This document shows, one piece after another, positions 45,742-55,144 of a DNA stretch of 64,000 bases (the stretch's first letter is position 1; every line of letters begins with the position of its first letter). Both the position numbers and the translations under genes were made by a program. The DNA is from Campylobacter coli 76339 (GTDB lineage Bacteria > Campylobacterota > Campylobacteria > Campylobacterales > Campylobacteraceae), in assembly GCA_000470055.1 (NCBI GenBank), contig HG326877.1:479770-543769 (forward strand), given 5' to 3'. A model generated the notes under the pieces. That model worked only from the letters and a program-made list of their open reading frames with translations. It did no database searches and was not told the origin of the DNA.

Positions 45742-46448
45742 AAGTAAGAAATTTAAGCTTAAAATTAAATCAAAAAAAGATCTTTGAAAATATAAGTTTT
45801 GATATTAAAATAGCTAAGAGTTTGATGATTGTGGGTGAGAGTGGGGTTGGAAAAAGTCTTTTGGGAAAATCCTTAATCAGACTGCTTGATCCTAAATTTG
45901 AAATCAGTGCGGATGAATGGAGCTTTAATGAAGTTTCTGTTTTAAATTTAAATCAAAACGAGCTTCGTGCATTTCGTTCTAAAGTCGGACTTGTTTTACA
46001 AGATGCAGAGCTTAGTCTTTATCCGTATTTGGACATAGGAAATTTATTTCATCTTATTTTAAAAACTCATACGAAATTAAATCAAAAAGACTATAAAAGA
46101 TATGCTTTTGACTTACTTGAAAAATTAGGCTTTGATGATATAGATTTATTGTGGCATTCTTATGCAAATGAGTTAAGTTTGGGTATGGCAAGAAGAGTGA
46201 GTTTGGCTCTAGCTTTATTAAGCAAGCCTCAAATTTTAATTTGCGATGAGATTACAGCTTCTTTAGATAAAGAAAATGTGCAAAAAATCATTCAAATATT
46301 AAAAGAGTTAAAAAATACTTTAGGCTTAGTTTGTATCACGCATGATTTAAATTTAGTCAATTCTTTAGCAGATGAGGTTCTTTTTTTAGAAAAAAATCAA
46401 GCACAGCTTTTTAAAGCAGATGATTTTTTAAGGATTTATCATGCTTGA
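45738..46448 (+). CDS. nikW: Nickel ABC transporter ATPase NikW
   Basis: An ATP-binding subunit of about 236 residues. I place the start at TTG 45738, which overlaps the nikX stop (TTGA) and follows a GGTGGAG ribosome site. It gives the usual MKVRNLSLKL opening, while the longer upstream reading lies inside nikX. Motifs are Walker A GESGVGKSL, signature-like LSLGMARR, Walker B ILICDEITASLD and CITHDLNLV. The lack of the GG in the signature is mild divergence. Confidence 0.8.
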   Translation: MKVRNLSLKLNQKKIFENISFDIKIAKSLMIVGESGVGKSLLGKSLIRLLDPKFEISADEWSFNEVSVLNLNQNELRAFRSKVGLVLQDAELSLYPYLDIGNLFHLILKTHTKLNQKDYKRYAFDLLEKLGFDDIDLLWHSYANELSLGMARRVSLALALLSKPQILICDEITASLDKENVQKIIQILKELKNTLGLVCITHDLNLVNSLADEVLFLEKNQAQLFKADDFLRIYHA

Positions 46449-47106
46449 AGTTAAAAATTTAGGCAAATTTTATGAGCTTAAAAAACATTGGTATTTAAAA
46501 AAAGAAAAACATTTGATTTTTGAAAATGTTAACTTTTCTTTAAAAGAGAATGAAAATTTGATGATTTTGGGGCAAAGTGGCGCAGGAAAAAGCACTTTAG
46601 CTAGGATACTTTGTTTTTTAGAAAACCCAAGTTTTGGTGAAGTTATATATAAAAATTTAAACCTCCATAAGCTCGATAGAACAAAACAAAGATTTCTAAG
46701 AAAAGAAATTCAGTATTGTTTTCAGGATCAAAAAACAGCTCTAAACCCTTATAAAAAAATCAAAAATCTTATCCAAGATGGTTTAGAAAATTTCAATATA
46801 AAAAAAGAGCAAGAAAAGATTTTAGAATTTTTTGATTGTTTTAATTTAAAAAAACAAATTTTAGAGCAAAAACCCTATGAGTTAAGCGGTGGAGAAGCTA
46901 CTCGCGTGGGACTTATCCGTGCTTTGATCTTAGAGCCGAAATTGCTTATTTTAGATGAAATTACTTCTAGTCTTGATATAAAAAACTCAAATGAAATCTT
47001 AAATTTTTTATATCATTATCAGCAAAAAAATCACTTTTCTTATATTTTTATCACTCATCAAGAAGAGCTTTTTGTTAACTTTAAGTGTAAAAAAATGAAA
47101 CTTTAA
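46441..47106 (+). CDS. nikV: Nickel ABC transporter ATPase NikV
   Basis: Second ATPase of the transporter, 221 residues, overlapping nikW by 8 bases. Walker A is GQSGAGKST, the signature LSGGEATR, Walker B LLILDEITSSLD and the switch FITHQEEL. It lacks the C-terminal oligopeptide/nickel extension found in DppD/F, which makes it short. It ends the operon; the nuo promoter follows. Confidence 0.85.
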   Translation: MLEVKNLGKFYELKKHWYLKKEKHLIFENVNFSLKENENLMILGQSGAGKSTLARILCFLENPSFGEVIYKNLNLHKLDRTKQRFLRKEIQYCFQDQKTALNPYKKIKNLIQDGLENFNIKKEQEKILEFFDCFNLKKQILEQKPYELSGGEATRVGLIRALILEPKLLILDEITSSLDIKNSNEILNFLYHYQQKNHFSYIFITHQEELFVNFKCKKMKL

Positions 47107-47149
47107 ACATTATTTATACTTATTAAGTTTCAATATAGAAAGTTTAGAG

Positions 47150-47155
47150 TAAAAT
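47150..47155 (+). promoter_or_regulatory. nuoA: Possible -10 box of the nuo operon
   Basis: TAAAAT in the spacer between nikV and nuoA, with AAAGGAGAA before the nuoA ATG. The box is weak, so the promoter is uncertain. The spacer (47107-47223) holds no gene. Confidence 0.35.
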
Positions 47156-47223
47156 AGAATGAAAGTGTAAAATTGTAGTTTTTGTTGTGAAGTTTTCAAA
47201 GTGTTTAAAAAAAAGGAGAAAAA

Positions 47224-47613
47224 ATGTCCCACATTGATGCTTCGCATCCTTATTTCGGTATATTTTTAATGTTAGTGCTAGCTAGTGTTATTTTTTTTGG
47301 ATTAGTTTTTTTAGCTTCTAAAATCGGTAATAATTTTGCTGCAAAAAATCGTAAAAAATTAGGACTTGGAATTTACGAATGTGGTCCAATTCCAGTAAAA
47401 CAAGCTAATAAGATTAATTCTCAATTCTTCATCGTAGCTTTGATTTTTATTCTTTTAGATATAGAAGTGGTATTTTTATTTCCTTGGGCTTTGATTTTTA
47501 AAGATTTGGGGTGGTTTGGACTTTTAGAAGTATTTGTTTTTATTTTACTTTTAGGGGTTGGATTTTTATATGCTTATAAAAAAGGAGCATTTGCATGGCA
47601 GAGCATCAAGTAA
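47224..47613 (+). CDS. nuoA: NADH-quinone oxidoreductase (complex I) subunit A
   Basis: Membrane subunit with three spans in 129 residues and the family motif [19 protein letters not shown] followed by [14 protein letters not shown]. First gene of the nuo operon. It overlaps nuoB by 19 bases. Confidence 0.96.
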   Translation: MSHIDASHPYFGIFLMLVLASVIFFGLVFLASKIGNNFAAKNRKKLGLGIYECGPIPVKQANKINSQFFIVALIFILLDIEVVFLFPWALIFKDLGWFGLLEVFVFILLLGVGFLYAYKKGAFAWQSIK

Positions 47614-48098
47614 ATTACGCCAGTGGCTTGCCAGTGGTTTTGACAAGCGTAGATAAGCTTGTACAATGGGGAAGAAGTAATTCTTTATGGGCTTTATCTT
47701 ATGGTCTTGCCTGTTGTGCGATCGAGATGATGGCAGCAGGGGGATCAAGATATGATTTTGATAGATTTGGAACGATTTTTAGAGCTTCTCCGCGCCATAG
47801 CGAAGTGATGATTATCGCAGGGACTTTATGCAAGAAACACGCTGAATTTACAAGAAGACTATACGATCAAATGCCTGACCCTAAATGGGTGATTTCCATG
47901 GGAAGCTGTGCAAATACGGGGGGTATGTTCAATACTTATTCTACGGTTCAAGGTGTAGACAGGATCATTCCAGTTGATATTTATGTACCAGGCTGTGCCC
48001 CGCGCCCTGAAAGTTTTCAGTTTGCTTTGATGATTTTGCAGAAAAAAATCCGAAAAGAAAAAGCCAGTCGTAAAATGGCTCCAAAAAGGTTGGTGTGA
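47595..48098 (+). CDS. nuoB: Complex I subunit B
   Basis: Holds cluster N2, the last iron-sulfur centre before quinone. Of 167 residues, the ligands are the Cys-Cys pair in [11 protein letters not shown], the Cys in GSCANTGG and the Cys in PGCAPRPE, all present. It overlaps the nuoC start as TGATG. Confidence 0.97.
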   Translation: MAEHQVNYASGLPVVLTSVDKLVQWGRSNSLWALSYGLACCAIEMMAAGGSRYDFDRFGTIFRASPRHSEVMIIAGTLCKKHAEFTRRLYDQMPDPKWVISMGSCANTGGMFNTYSTVQGVDRIIPVDIYVPGCAPRPESFQFALMILQKKIRKEKASRKMAPKRLV

Positions 48099-48890
48099 TG
48101 AGAAAATATAGCGATAAAAAAAATAGCCCAGCTGCAAAATTATTATAAAGACAGATTTTATCATGCACCCCATACTCAAAAATTAGATGTCAATGAGAGT
48201 GTATTTAAACAAGATTATGAGGTTTTAAAAACAGAAGTTGATATTGTAAATTCTTTTATAGAACTTGATTTTTGGGTGATAGAAATCAAAAAAGAAGACA
48301 ATGTTAAAACCCTACAAATGCTTCAGACTTTAGGATATTTAAATTTTACGGAAGCAAGTGCTATTGATTTTGTAGCCGATAAAAATGGTTTTGAAGTATT
48401 TTACCAGCTTTTAAATTTAGAAAAAAGATTAAGAGTGCGTGTTAGAACTTTTGTGGGTGTAAAAGAACGCTTGCAAAGCGTAGCACATATTTTTAAGGGT
48501 GCAAATTGGAGCGAAAGAGAAATTTATGATATGTTTGGAATTTTTATCATAAATCATCCTAATTTAAAGCGCATTTTAATGCCTGATGATTGGTATGGAC
48601 ATCCTCTTTTAAAAACCTATCCTTTACAAGGAGATGAATTTGCACAGTGGTATGAAATCGATAAAATTTTTGGTAAAGAATACCGCGAAATCGTAGGAGC
48701 TGAGCAAAGAGATCCAGGTTTTGCAGATGATAAAGATACGCTCAATTTTGCAAGATTGTATCATGAAGTACCAAAAGGCGGATCTAGAAAAGAGGTATCT
48801 TTTAAACAAGAATACCAAGAAGATGGAGGCGTTGCTTTTGTAAAAAAAGTCAAACGCGACGAAGCAAAAATTTTAGACAAAAGGCGTTAA
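48098..48890 (+). CDS. nuoC: Complex I subunit C with an apparent frameshift in an A8 tract
   Basis: The 30-kDa subunit that links the peripheral arm. Read from the natural ATG at 48098, the frame opens MRKYSDKK, then runs into a stop (TAA) 17 codons in, near 48146-48148. The rest of the protein continues in the +1 frame, from IAQLQNYYKDRF to the end at 48890. The break lies at a run of eight A (48116-48123). Seven A would give one 263-residue chain. Downstream motifs are intact: WSEREIYDMFGI, HPNLKRILMPDDWYGHPLLK. Without the shift the first usable start in the long frame is GTG 48276, losing about a quarter of the protein. Confidence 0.8.
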
Positions 48891-48891
48891 G

Positions 48892-50118
48892 ATGCAAATT
48901 CCTAGCAAGTTAAAACCTTATTATGAAAATATAGCTTTTGAGCAAGAAGACTCAAAAATGATCATCAATTTAGGGCCACAACACCCTTCAGCGCATGGAA
49001 ATTTACGCCTTATTTTAGAACTTGATGGAGAGCAGGTTGTAAAAGCACGCCCTACCATAGGCTATATGCATCGTGGTATGGAAAAGATGGCTGAAAATAT
49101 GATATATCAAGAGTTTATCCCGACAACTGATAGGATGGATTATATCGCTGCTTCGGCTAATAATTATGCTTATTGCGCAGCTGTTGAAAAGCTTTGCGGT
49201 TTAGAAATTCCACGCCGTGCAGCAGTGATAAGAATGATACTTTTAGAGCTTAATCGCATTGCATCGCATTTGCTTTGGCTTGCAACTCACGCACTTGATA
49301 TTGGGGCGATGAGCGTATTTTTGTATTGTTTTAGAGAGCGCGAGTATGTTTTGGATTTGATAGAAAAATATTGCGGGGCAAGACTTACACATTCTTCTAT
49401 GAGAATAGGTGGAGTTATGCTTGATTTGCCTGAAGGTTTCTTAAATGAGCTTTTGGCATTTTGCGATAAATTTCCTAAAGATATTGCTGATTATGAAGCT
49501 TTATTAGATGATAATAGAATTTGGCGCCTAAGAACTGAAAATGTAGGTGTTGTAAGCAAAGAACAGGCGATGAATTGGGGCTGTACAGGAGTGATGTTAA
49601 GAGGAAGTGGCGTAAGATATGATATACGCAAGGAAGAGCCTTATTTACTTTATAATGAAATAGACTTTGGCGTGCCTTATGCAACCCAAGGAGATTCTTA
49701 TGCTAGATATAAAGTTTATATGCAAGAATTTCGTGAAAGTCTTAAAATACTTAGACAATGTGCCGCGCTTTATAAAGATACTCCGCCTGAAATTTTGGCC
49801 AATCATCCTGAATATGTCAGCAGTTCAAAAGAGCAAATTTTAACGCAAAATTATTCTTTAATGCAGCATTTTGTGCTTATAACTCAAGGTTTAAAACCTC
49901 CAAAGGGTGAAGTTTATGTGCCAACTGAAAGTCCTAAGGGTGAGCTTGGATTTTTTATCCATAGCGATGGCACAGGAAGGCCTTATCGTTTAAAGGCTAG
50001 AACGCCTAGTTATTGGCATTGTGCATTTTTTGAAGAAATGCTTGTGGGGACTTATTTGGCCGATGTTGTTGCTATTATGGGAAATGTAAATATAGTCTTA
50101 GGTGAGATAGATCGATGA
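48892..50118 (+). CDS. nuoD: Complex I subunit D
   Basis: The 49-kDa quinone-site subunit, 408 residues, homologous to the hydrogenase large subunit. Motifs are NLGPQHPSAHGNLR, GYMHRGMEKMAE, NRIASHLLWLATHALDIGA and SPKGELGFFIHSDGTGRPYR. Directly follows nuoC (1 base gap) and overlaps the next small gene by 4 bases. Confidence 0.97.
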   Translation: MQIPSKLKPYYENIAFEQEDSKMIINLGPQHPSAHGNLRLILELDGEQVVKARPTIGYMHRGMEKMAENMIYQEFIPTTDRMDYIAASANNYAYCAAVEKLCGLEIPRRAAVIRMILLELNRIASHLLWLATHALDIGAMSVFLYCFREREYVLDLIEKYCGARLTHSSMRIGGVMLDLPEGFLNELLAFCDKFPKDIADYEALLDDNRIWRLRTENVGVVSKEQAMNWGCTGVMLRGSGVRYDIRKEEPYLLYNEIDFGVPYATQGDSYARYKVYMQEFRESLKILRQCAALYKDTPPEILANHPEYVSSSKEQILTQNYSLMQHFVLITQGLKPPKGEVYVPTESPKGELGFFIHSDGTGRPYRLKARTPSYWHCAFFEEMLVGTYLADVVAIMGNVNIVLGEIDR

Positions 50119-50342
50119 GAAGAGTAGATTTAAGAAAAAGTAAAGAGCTTTTTGAAGATTTAGCACAAATCATAAAAGAAGCTCAAAAAGGAGAAGTTTT
50201 GGTGGTGCTTTTTGAAATCGGTGACTTTTCACCTGTAGAGAAAAGCTTCTCTTTTGTTAAAGAGCAAGGTTGTGAGCTTTTAAATTCCTTGAAATTTAAT
50301 CAAGTGGATTGGACTATAGTGATCAAAAAGGAAAGCATATGA
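50115..50342 (+). CDS. Small complex I-associated protein in the NuoE position
   Basis: A 75-residue soluble protein without cysteine clusters. It has no likeness to NuoE (no [2Fe-2S] ligands; its only Cys is in QGCELL). In Campylobacter and Helicobacter this place in nuo holds this kind of gene instead of nuoE. It is expected to bind the peripheral arm as part of the flavodoxin-dependent entry module, from published C. jejuni work recalled from memory. It is coupled on both sides, overlapping nuoD by 4 bases and the next ATG by 4. Confidence 0.85.
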   Translation: MRRVDLRKSKELFEDLAQIIKEAQKGEVLVVLFEIGDFSPVEKSFSFVKEQGCELLNSLKFNQVDWTIVIKKESI

Positions 50343-51031
50343 GTTATGAAAAAGCGCTTTGTTTTGTAGATATGTTAAGTCTTAAAAATAAAACTATATG
50401 TGAAAAAATTCAAGGTGAAAATATTTATATTTCTTGCCTTGAGGATAAGAATTTAAATGCAAAATTTTATAAATGTGAAATCGCAAGTTTGAGTTATGTT
50501 TTAGCTTTGCTTTGCAAGATGAGTGAAATGGATAGTTTTCAAGACTTAGATGAGGGATATTTGAGTGCAGAATCTTGTCTTGGCGAAGAAGAGGCAAGTG
50601 AAATTTTAGATTTTTTAGAGAATGCAAAATACTTAATCATAGATGAAAATATTAATTTTTACAAAGACAGTGAAAATATCAAATATTTTCTAAATTTTCT
50701 AAGTCAAAAATACACACTTAAAATTTTAGATAGCAATGAAAAAGAATGCGACTTTAAAAATGCAAAATTGAGAACCCTACAGGAGCTTGATAGTTATGAT
50801 GGTTTAGTGCTTTTTAGAGCAAATTTAAAGGATGATAATTTACATTGTTCTAAGCAGTTTTTGCAAATTGCAAAATGTAAAGATAAAAGTGAAGTTGAAA
50901 TTTTAGCTAAGGATTTTAGCCTTAAAACCACACTTTGCTTGGATGAAAATTTGCAAGGCACTATAGCCTTTTTAAATTACGATCATCAAGGTTTTGATTT
51001 TACTCCAATTCGCATAAAGGAAGCAAAATGA
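50339..51031 (+). CDS. Complex I-associated protein in the NuoF position
   Basis: A 230-residue soluble protein with no NADH/FMN motif and no iron-sulfur cysteines, so not a NuoF. I chose the ATG at 50339 (overlapping the previous stop, ATGA) over an upstream ATG at 50309 that lies inside the preceding gene. Sequence features are acidic Asp/Glu-rich stretches and a repeated LxFLNFL-like region. In C. jejuni the homologue is needed for electron transfer from reduced flavodoxin to complex I. Overlaps nuoG by 4 bases. Confidence 0.85.
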   Translation: MSYEKALCFVDMLSLKNKTICEKIQGENIYISCLEDKNLNAKFYKCEIASLSYVLALLCKMSEMDSFQDLDEGYLSAESCLGEEEASEILDFLENAKYLIIDENINFYKDSENIKYFLNFLSQKYTLKILDSNEKECDFKNAKLRTLQELDSYDGLVLFRANLKDDNLHCSKQFLQIAKCKDKSEVEILAKDFSLKTTLCLDENLQGTIAFLNYDHQGFDFTPIRIKEAK

Positions 51032-53490
51032 CAGTCAAAATAAATGGCATAGATTGCGCCTTTGAAGAAGGCGAATATATTTTAAATATAGCAAGAAGAA
51101 ATGATATTTTTATCCCAGCAATTTGCTATCTTTCAGGCTGTAGCCCGACTTTAGCTTGCCGTATGTGCATGGTAGAGGCTGATGGTAAAAAAGTATATTC
51201 TTGTAACACTAAAGCAAAAGAGGGTATGGTTGTAGAAAGCGATTTGCAAAATCTTTGGGATGAAAGAAATGAGATCATGCAAGCTTATTGTATTAACCAT
51301 CCTTTAGAATGCGGGGTTTGTGATAAATCAGGTGAGTGTGAATTGCAAAATTTCACTCACAAAAGCCGTGTAAATATCCAAAGACATTGGATTAAAGATA
51401 CACATAAACCGCATAAACATTGGGGAATGATCAATTACGATCCTGCACTTTGTATAGTATGTGAGCGTTGTATCACAGTTTGTAAGGATAAAATCGGCGA
51501 AAGTGCTTTAAAAACAGTACCTCGCGGAGGCGATAGTGTAGATAATAGTTTCAAAGAAAGTATGGGTAAAGATGCTTATGCGATTTGGACGAAATTTCAA
51601 AAAAGTTTGATAGGTCCTGCAAATGGAGATACACTTGATTGTTCTTTTTGTGGAGAGTGTACCAGCGTGTGTCCAACGGGAGCCTTGATAGGATCTAAAT
51701 TTCAATATACTTCTAATATTTGGGAGCTTAAAAGAATTCCTGCTTCAAATCCGCATTCAAGTGATTGTGAGCTTATGTATTATGATATCAAACAAAGCGG
51801 CATTAGCAATCAAAAACCTAAAATTTATCGCGTAAGTAATGATTTTGCTTTTGCGAGTTTAAATAAGGCCGCAAGATTTGCTTTTGATACACAAAATGAG
51901 GCAAGCAAGGATGAAAAAGCTTTTAAAGAGCTTGTAGAACTTTTTGAAAAAAATGAGATTAAAAATATTAAATTTAATAGCTTTATCACCAACGAAGAAG
52001 CTTTGATTTTACAAAATTTAAAAAAGAAATTTGGTTTAAATCTTATCAATAACGAAGCTTTAAAATTTAAAGACTTTTTGGAAGAATTTATAAGCAATGG
52101 CGGTGAGTTTTATAATGCTACAACCCAAGATATCACAAAAAGCGATTTCTTAGTCGTTGCAGGAACGCTTTTAAGATATGATGCACCTACGCTTAGCTAT
52201 AAAATCAACAATGCCTTAGTGATGAATAAAGGCTCAGGACTTTATTTTCACCCTATAGAAGATGCAGGCATTGCAAAGTATTCTAAAAATTTCATTTCAC
52301 ATACTCACAAAAGTGGAGATGAGGAACAAATTTTATATTTCTTGCTTCAAAAATTCAGTCAAGATGAAAATATAAAAGCAAATTTGGCCGAATTTTTTAT
52401 AAATGAAAATAAAGAAATAGAAGAAAGTATCAATGAAGAAATTATAGAGCAAGTTTTAGAAAAAGATGAAGAAGGCAATGAAATTTCTAAAGAAGTAAAA
52501 AAAGTCGTGCCTAAAAAAGTGAAAAAAACCATAGAAGTAAAACGCTCGGTTTTTGCTAAAAATTTGGGTATAGATGAGGATAAATTAGAAGATTTATTAC
52601 TTAAAAAGGCTAATTTTACTTTGATTATAGGAAGTGATTTTTATTTTCACAAGAATGCTAAAAAATTAGCCAAATTGTTAGCTTTGATCCAAAATACAAC
52701 TCCTTTTAAAGTCTTTTTAAATCCTACACATACAAATACCTTAGGCGTTGCTATGATTTGTGATTTAGATGAGAGTATGCAAGAAGGTAAGACTTTGGGT
52801 TATAACGAAAGAGGAGATTTTAGTTTTTCTTATGAAGAACATGCTAATTTAGCTAGCTCAAGTTTAAATCAGCAAGAGGGTACTTTTTTAAATTATGATA
52901 AAAAAGTAGTTCCAACTAATGCGGCCTTAGAATTTGATGGATACTTTTTAAATGATTTAGCTAATGCTTTAGGTTTTGATGAGGAGTATACGATCAATTA
53001 CACCAAAAGACTTCCTATTAACAAAGGTTTTTCTCCTTTAGAATTTGATAGTCTTGATAATTTTTACACCAATGGTGGAGAATGCAAAAGAGGGTATGAT
53101 TTAAATTTAGAATGCCATAAAAAAAGTGCTAAAAATGAATTTGTAGCTCCTCATTTGCAAAATTTAACATTACAAGAAGATGAAATTTTGCTTTACAGTG
53201 CAAATCCTAGTTATCAATTTGGTAGATTTTCAAATCGTGCAAGTGCAACCAATGAAGCGATTTTTTTAGGAGTCAGTCAGAATTTGGCACAAGAAAAAAA
53301 CCTGCAAGATAAAGATCTTGTAAAACTTAAGATCAAAGATAAGGAATTAAGTCTTAGTGTGCGTATAGATAAAGACATAAAAAATGGGGCTTTTTTACCT
53401 TATTTTGATGAAAAAATCGACACGCTAAGTTTTTTTGATGAAAGATTTGTCGTGGCAAATTTAGAAAAATTAGGAGCGAGTCATGAGTGA
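51028..53490 (+). CDS. nuoG: Complex I subunit G
   Basis: The 820-residue subunit that carries several iron-sulfur clusters. The [2Fe-2S] group is in CYLSGCSPTLACRMC with a later Cys (YSCNT). The His-ligated cluster is in HPLECGVCDKSGEC, and further clusters are in CIVCERCITVC and CSFCGECTSVCP. The C-terminal molybdopterin-like half is degenerate and includes a highly charged lysine/glutamate-rich insert (about residues 457-515). It is much longer than the E. coli protein's catalytic core needs. Confidence 0.94.
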   Translation: MTVKINGIDCAFEEGEYILNIARRNDIFIPAICYLSGCSPTLACRMCMVEADGKKVYSCNTKAKEGMVVESDLQNLWDERNEIMQAYCINHPLECGVCDKSGECELQNFTHKSRVNIQRHWIKDTHKPHKHWGMINYDPALCIVCERCITVCKDKIGESALKTVPRGGDSVDNSFKESMGKDAYAIWTKFQKSLIGPANGDTLDCSFCGECTSVCPTGALIGSKFQYTSNIWELKRIPASNPHSSDCELMYYDIKQSGISNQKPKIYRVSNDFAFASLNKAARFAFDTQNEASKDEKAFKELVELFEKNEIKNIKFNSFITNEEALILQNLKKKFGLNLINNEALKFKDFLEEFISNGGEFYNATTQDITKSDFLVVAGTLLRYDAPTLSYKINNALVMNKGSGLYFHPIEDAGIAKYSKNFISHTHKSGDEEQILYFLLQKFSQDENIKANLAEFFINENKEIEESINEEIIEQVLEKDEEGNEISKEVKKVVPKKVKKTIEVKRSVFAKNLGIDEDKLEDLLLKKANFTLIIGSDFYFHKNAKKLAKLLALIQNTTPFKVFLNPTHTNTLGVAMICDLDESMQEGKTLGYNERGDFSFSYEEHANLASSSLNQQEGTFLNYDKKVVPTNAALEFDGYFLNDLANALGFDEEYTINYTKRLPINKGFSPLEFDSLDNFYTNGGECKRGYDLNLECHKKSAKNEFVAPHLQNLTLQEDEILLYSANPSYQFGRFSNRASATNEAIFLGVSQNLAQEKNLQDKDLVKLKIKDKELSLSVRIDKDIKNGAFLPYFDEKIDTLSFFDERFVVANLEKLGASHE

Positions 53491-54481
53491 TTTTGCTTTT
53501 TTTGCCTTAGAGGCTTTGATTAAATGTATTTTAGTGATTGCAATTTTTGCTACCTTAGCAGGACTTGCAACTTATGCAGAAAGAAAGGTTTTGGCTTATT
53601 TTCAAAGACGCATTGGGCCTGATATGGTAGGGCCTTTTGGGCTTATCCAGCTTGTAGCAGATATGATAAAGCTTTTTACTAAAGAAGATATCATACCTTC
53701 AAATTCTCAAAAATTGATTTTTGCTATAGCACCTTTGATTGCGGCTATTTGTGCTTTTGTATCTTTAGCTGCTATTCCTATGCTTCCTGAATTTACATTG
53801 TTTGGGCGCACTATACAGCCTTTGATTGCTGATATTAATGTGGCTTTGCTTTTTGTTATAGGAACTTCAGGGCTTTGTTTTTATGCTGTATTTTTAGGTG
53901 GGCTTGCAAGCAACAACAAATGGTCGATCATAGGCGCTGCAAGGGGGCTTGTAGCCATCATTTCTTATGAGAGTGTAGGAGCTCTTGCTTTAATAGCTAT
54001 TGTCATGCTTGTAGGATCTTTTTCTTTGATAGATATTAATAATTATCAAAGTGATGGATTTTTTTCATGGCTTATTTTTAAACAACCCTTAGCTTTTGTG
54101 CTTTTTGTGATTGCTTTATTTATCGAAACCAATAGAACTCCACTTTGTTTAACTGAAAATGAAGCTGATATCGTTGCGGGTTATGGCACGGAGTATTCGG
54201 GTTTAAGATGGGGTATGTTTTTCATAGGAGAATATGCTTCTATGATAGCAGGAGCAATTTTAATCACGCTTTTATTTTTGGGTGGTTTTAATGACTTTTA
54301 TTTTATACCTGGTTGGATTATGATGATAGTAAAATCAAGTTTTATCTTCTTTTGGTATTTTTGGGCTAGAGCAGCTTTTCCACAACTTCGCCCTGATCAA
54401 GTGATGAGAATGTGTTATTTGATTTTAATTCCTTTGGCGGTTTTAAATCTTTTAATCACTGCCTTTGCAGTACTTATATAG
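53483..54481 (+). CDS. nuoH: Complex I subunit H
   Basis: The quinone-binding membrane subunit, 332 residues with eight spans. Motifs are TYAERKVLAYFQRRIGPDMVGP, the LADMIKLFTKED loop, and the acidic FIETNRTPLCLTENEADIVAGY, with the downstream ARAAFPQLRPDQVMRM. Confidence 0.97.
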   Translation: MSDFAFFALEALIKCILVIAIFATLAGLATYAERKVLAYFQRRIGPDMVGPFGLIQLVADMIKLFTKEDIIPSNSQKLIFAIAPLIAAICAFVSLAAIPMLPEFTLFGRTIQPLIADINVALLFVIGTSGLCFYAVFLGGLASNNKWSIIGAARGLVAIISYESVGALALIAIVMLVGSFSLIDINNYQSDGFFSWLIFKQPLAFVLFVIALFIETNRTPLCLTENEADIVAGYGTEYSGLRWGMFFIGEYASMIAGAILITLLFLGGFNDFYFIPGWIMMIVKSSFIFFWYFWARAAFPQLRPDQVMRMCYLILIPLAVLNLLITAFAVLI

Positions 54482-54490
54482 GAGTTTGTG

Positions 54491-55144
54491 ATGAAAAATT
54501 ATTATTTAATCGATGAAAAAAGAAAGACTCCTACTAGCACTTGGCAGAAGATTTCACAAGCTTTAAAAAGAAGTGTGAAATTAGAACTTTTTGTGGGATT
54601 GTGGGTGGTTATGCGTGAAATGTTAAAAAGAAATAATAGCGCAACCATAAAATATCCCTTTGAAAAGGTAAAGCTTGACAATCGTTACCGTGCTGTGCAT
54701 CGTCTTATGCGTTTTATAGAAAGTGAAAATGAAAGATGTATAGGATGCGGACTTTGTGAAAAGATTTGTATTAGTAATTGCATCAGGATGGAAACTTCTT
54801 TAGATGAAAATGCTCGCAAAAAGGTGGGAAATTATAGTATTAATTTAGGGCGTTGTATTTATTGTGGTTTTTGTGCCGAGGTTTGCCCTGAACTTGCTAT
54901 AGTCCATGGCACAGAGTATGAAAATGCAGCTGAACAAAGATCTTATTTTGGCTATAAACAAGATTTTTTAACTCCTATTGATAAACTTAAAAATCAAGTC
55001 GAATTTGAGGGAGCGGGTAGTCTTAGAAAGGATGCGGATTTGCTTGTGAAAAAAACTCCAAATTATTATGAAGTTTTGCAAGAAAGAGAAAAGAATGCAA
55101 ATACGGATAAAGAGGGCGCAACTGCACAAGGAGAAGTTAAATGA
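54491..55144 (+). CDS. nuoI: Complex I subunit I
   Basis: Two [4Fe-4S] clusters: [15 protein letters not shown] and [15 protein letters not shown] are both present. The 217-residue protein starts at ATG 54491 with GGAG six bases ahead; an in-frame GTG three bases earlier is less likely. The C-terminal tail beyond about residue 165 is charged and specific to this group. Confidence 0.95.
   Translation: MKNYYLIDEKRKTPTSTWQKISQALKRSVKLELFVGLWVVMREMLKRNNSATIKYPFEKVKLDNRYRAVHRLMRFIESENERCIGCGLCEKICISNCIRMETSLDENARKKVGNYSINLGRCIYCGFCAEVCPELAIVHGTEYENAAEQRSYFGYKQDFLTPIDKLKNQVEFEGAGSLRKDADLLVKKTPNYYEVLQEREKNANTDKEGATAQGEVK

Noticed and set aside
47859..48179. Minus-strand frames across the nuoB-nuoC junction as an antisense gene explaining the nuoC break
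   Set aside because: They are shadows of nuoB and nuoC, without family features, and cannot account for the frame change.
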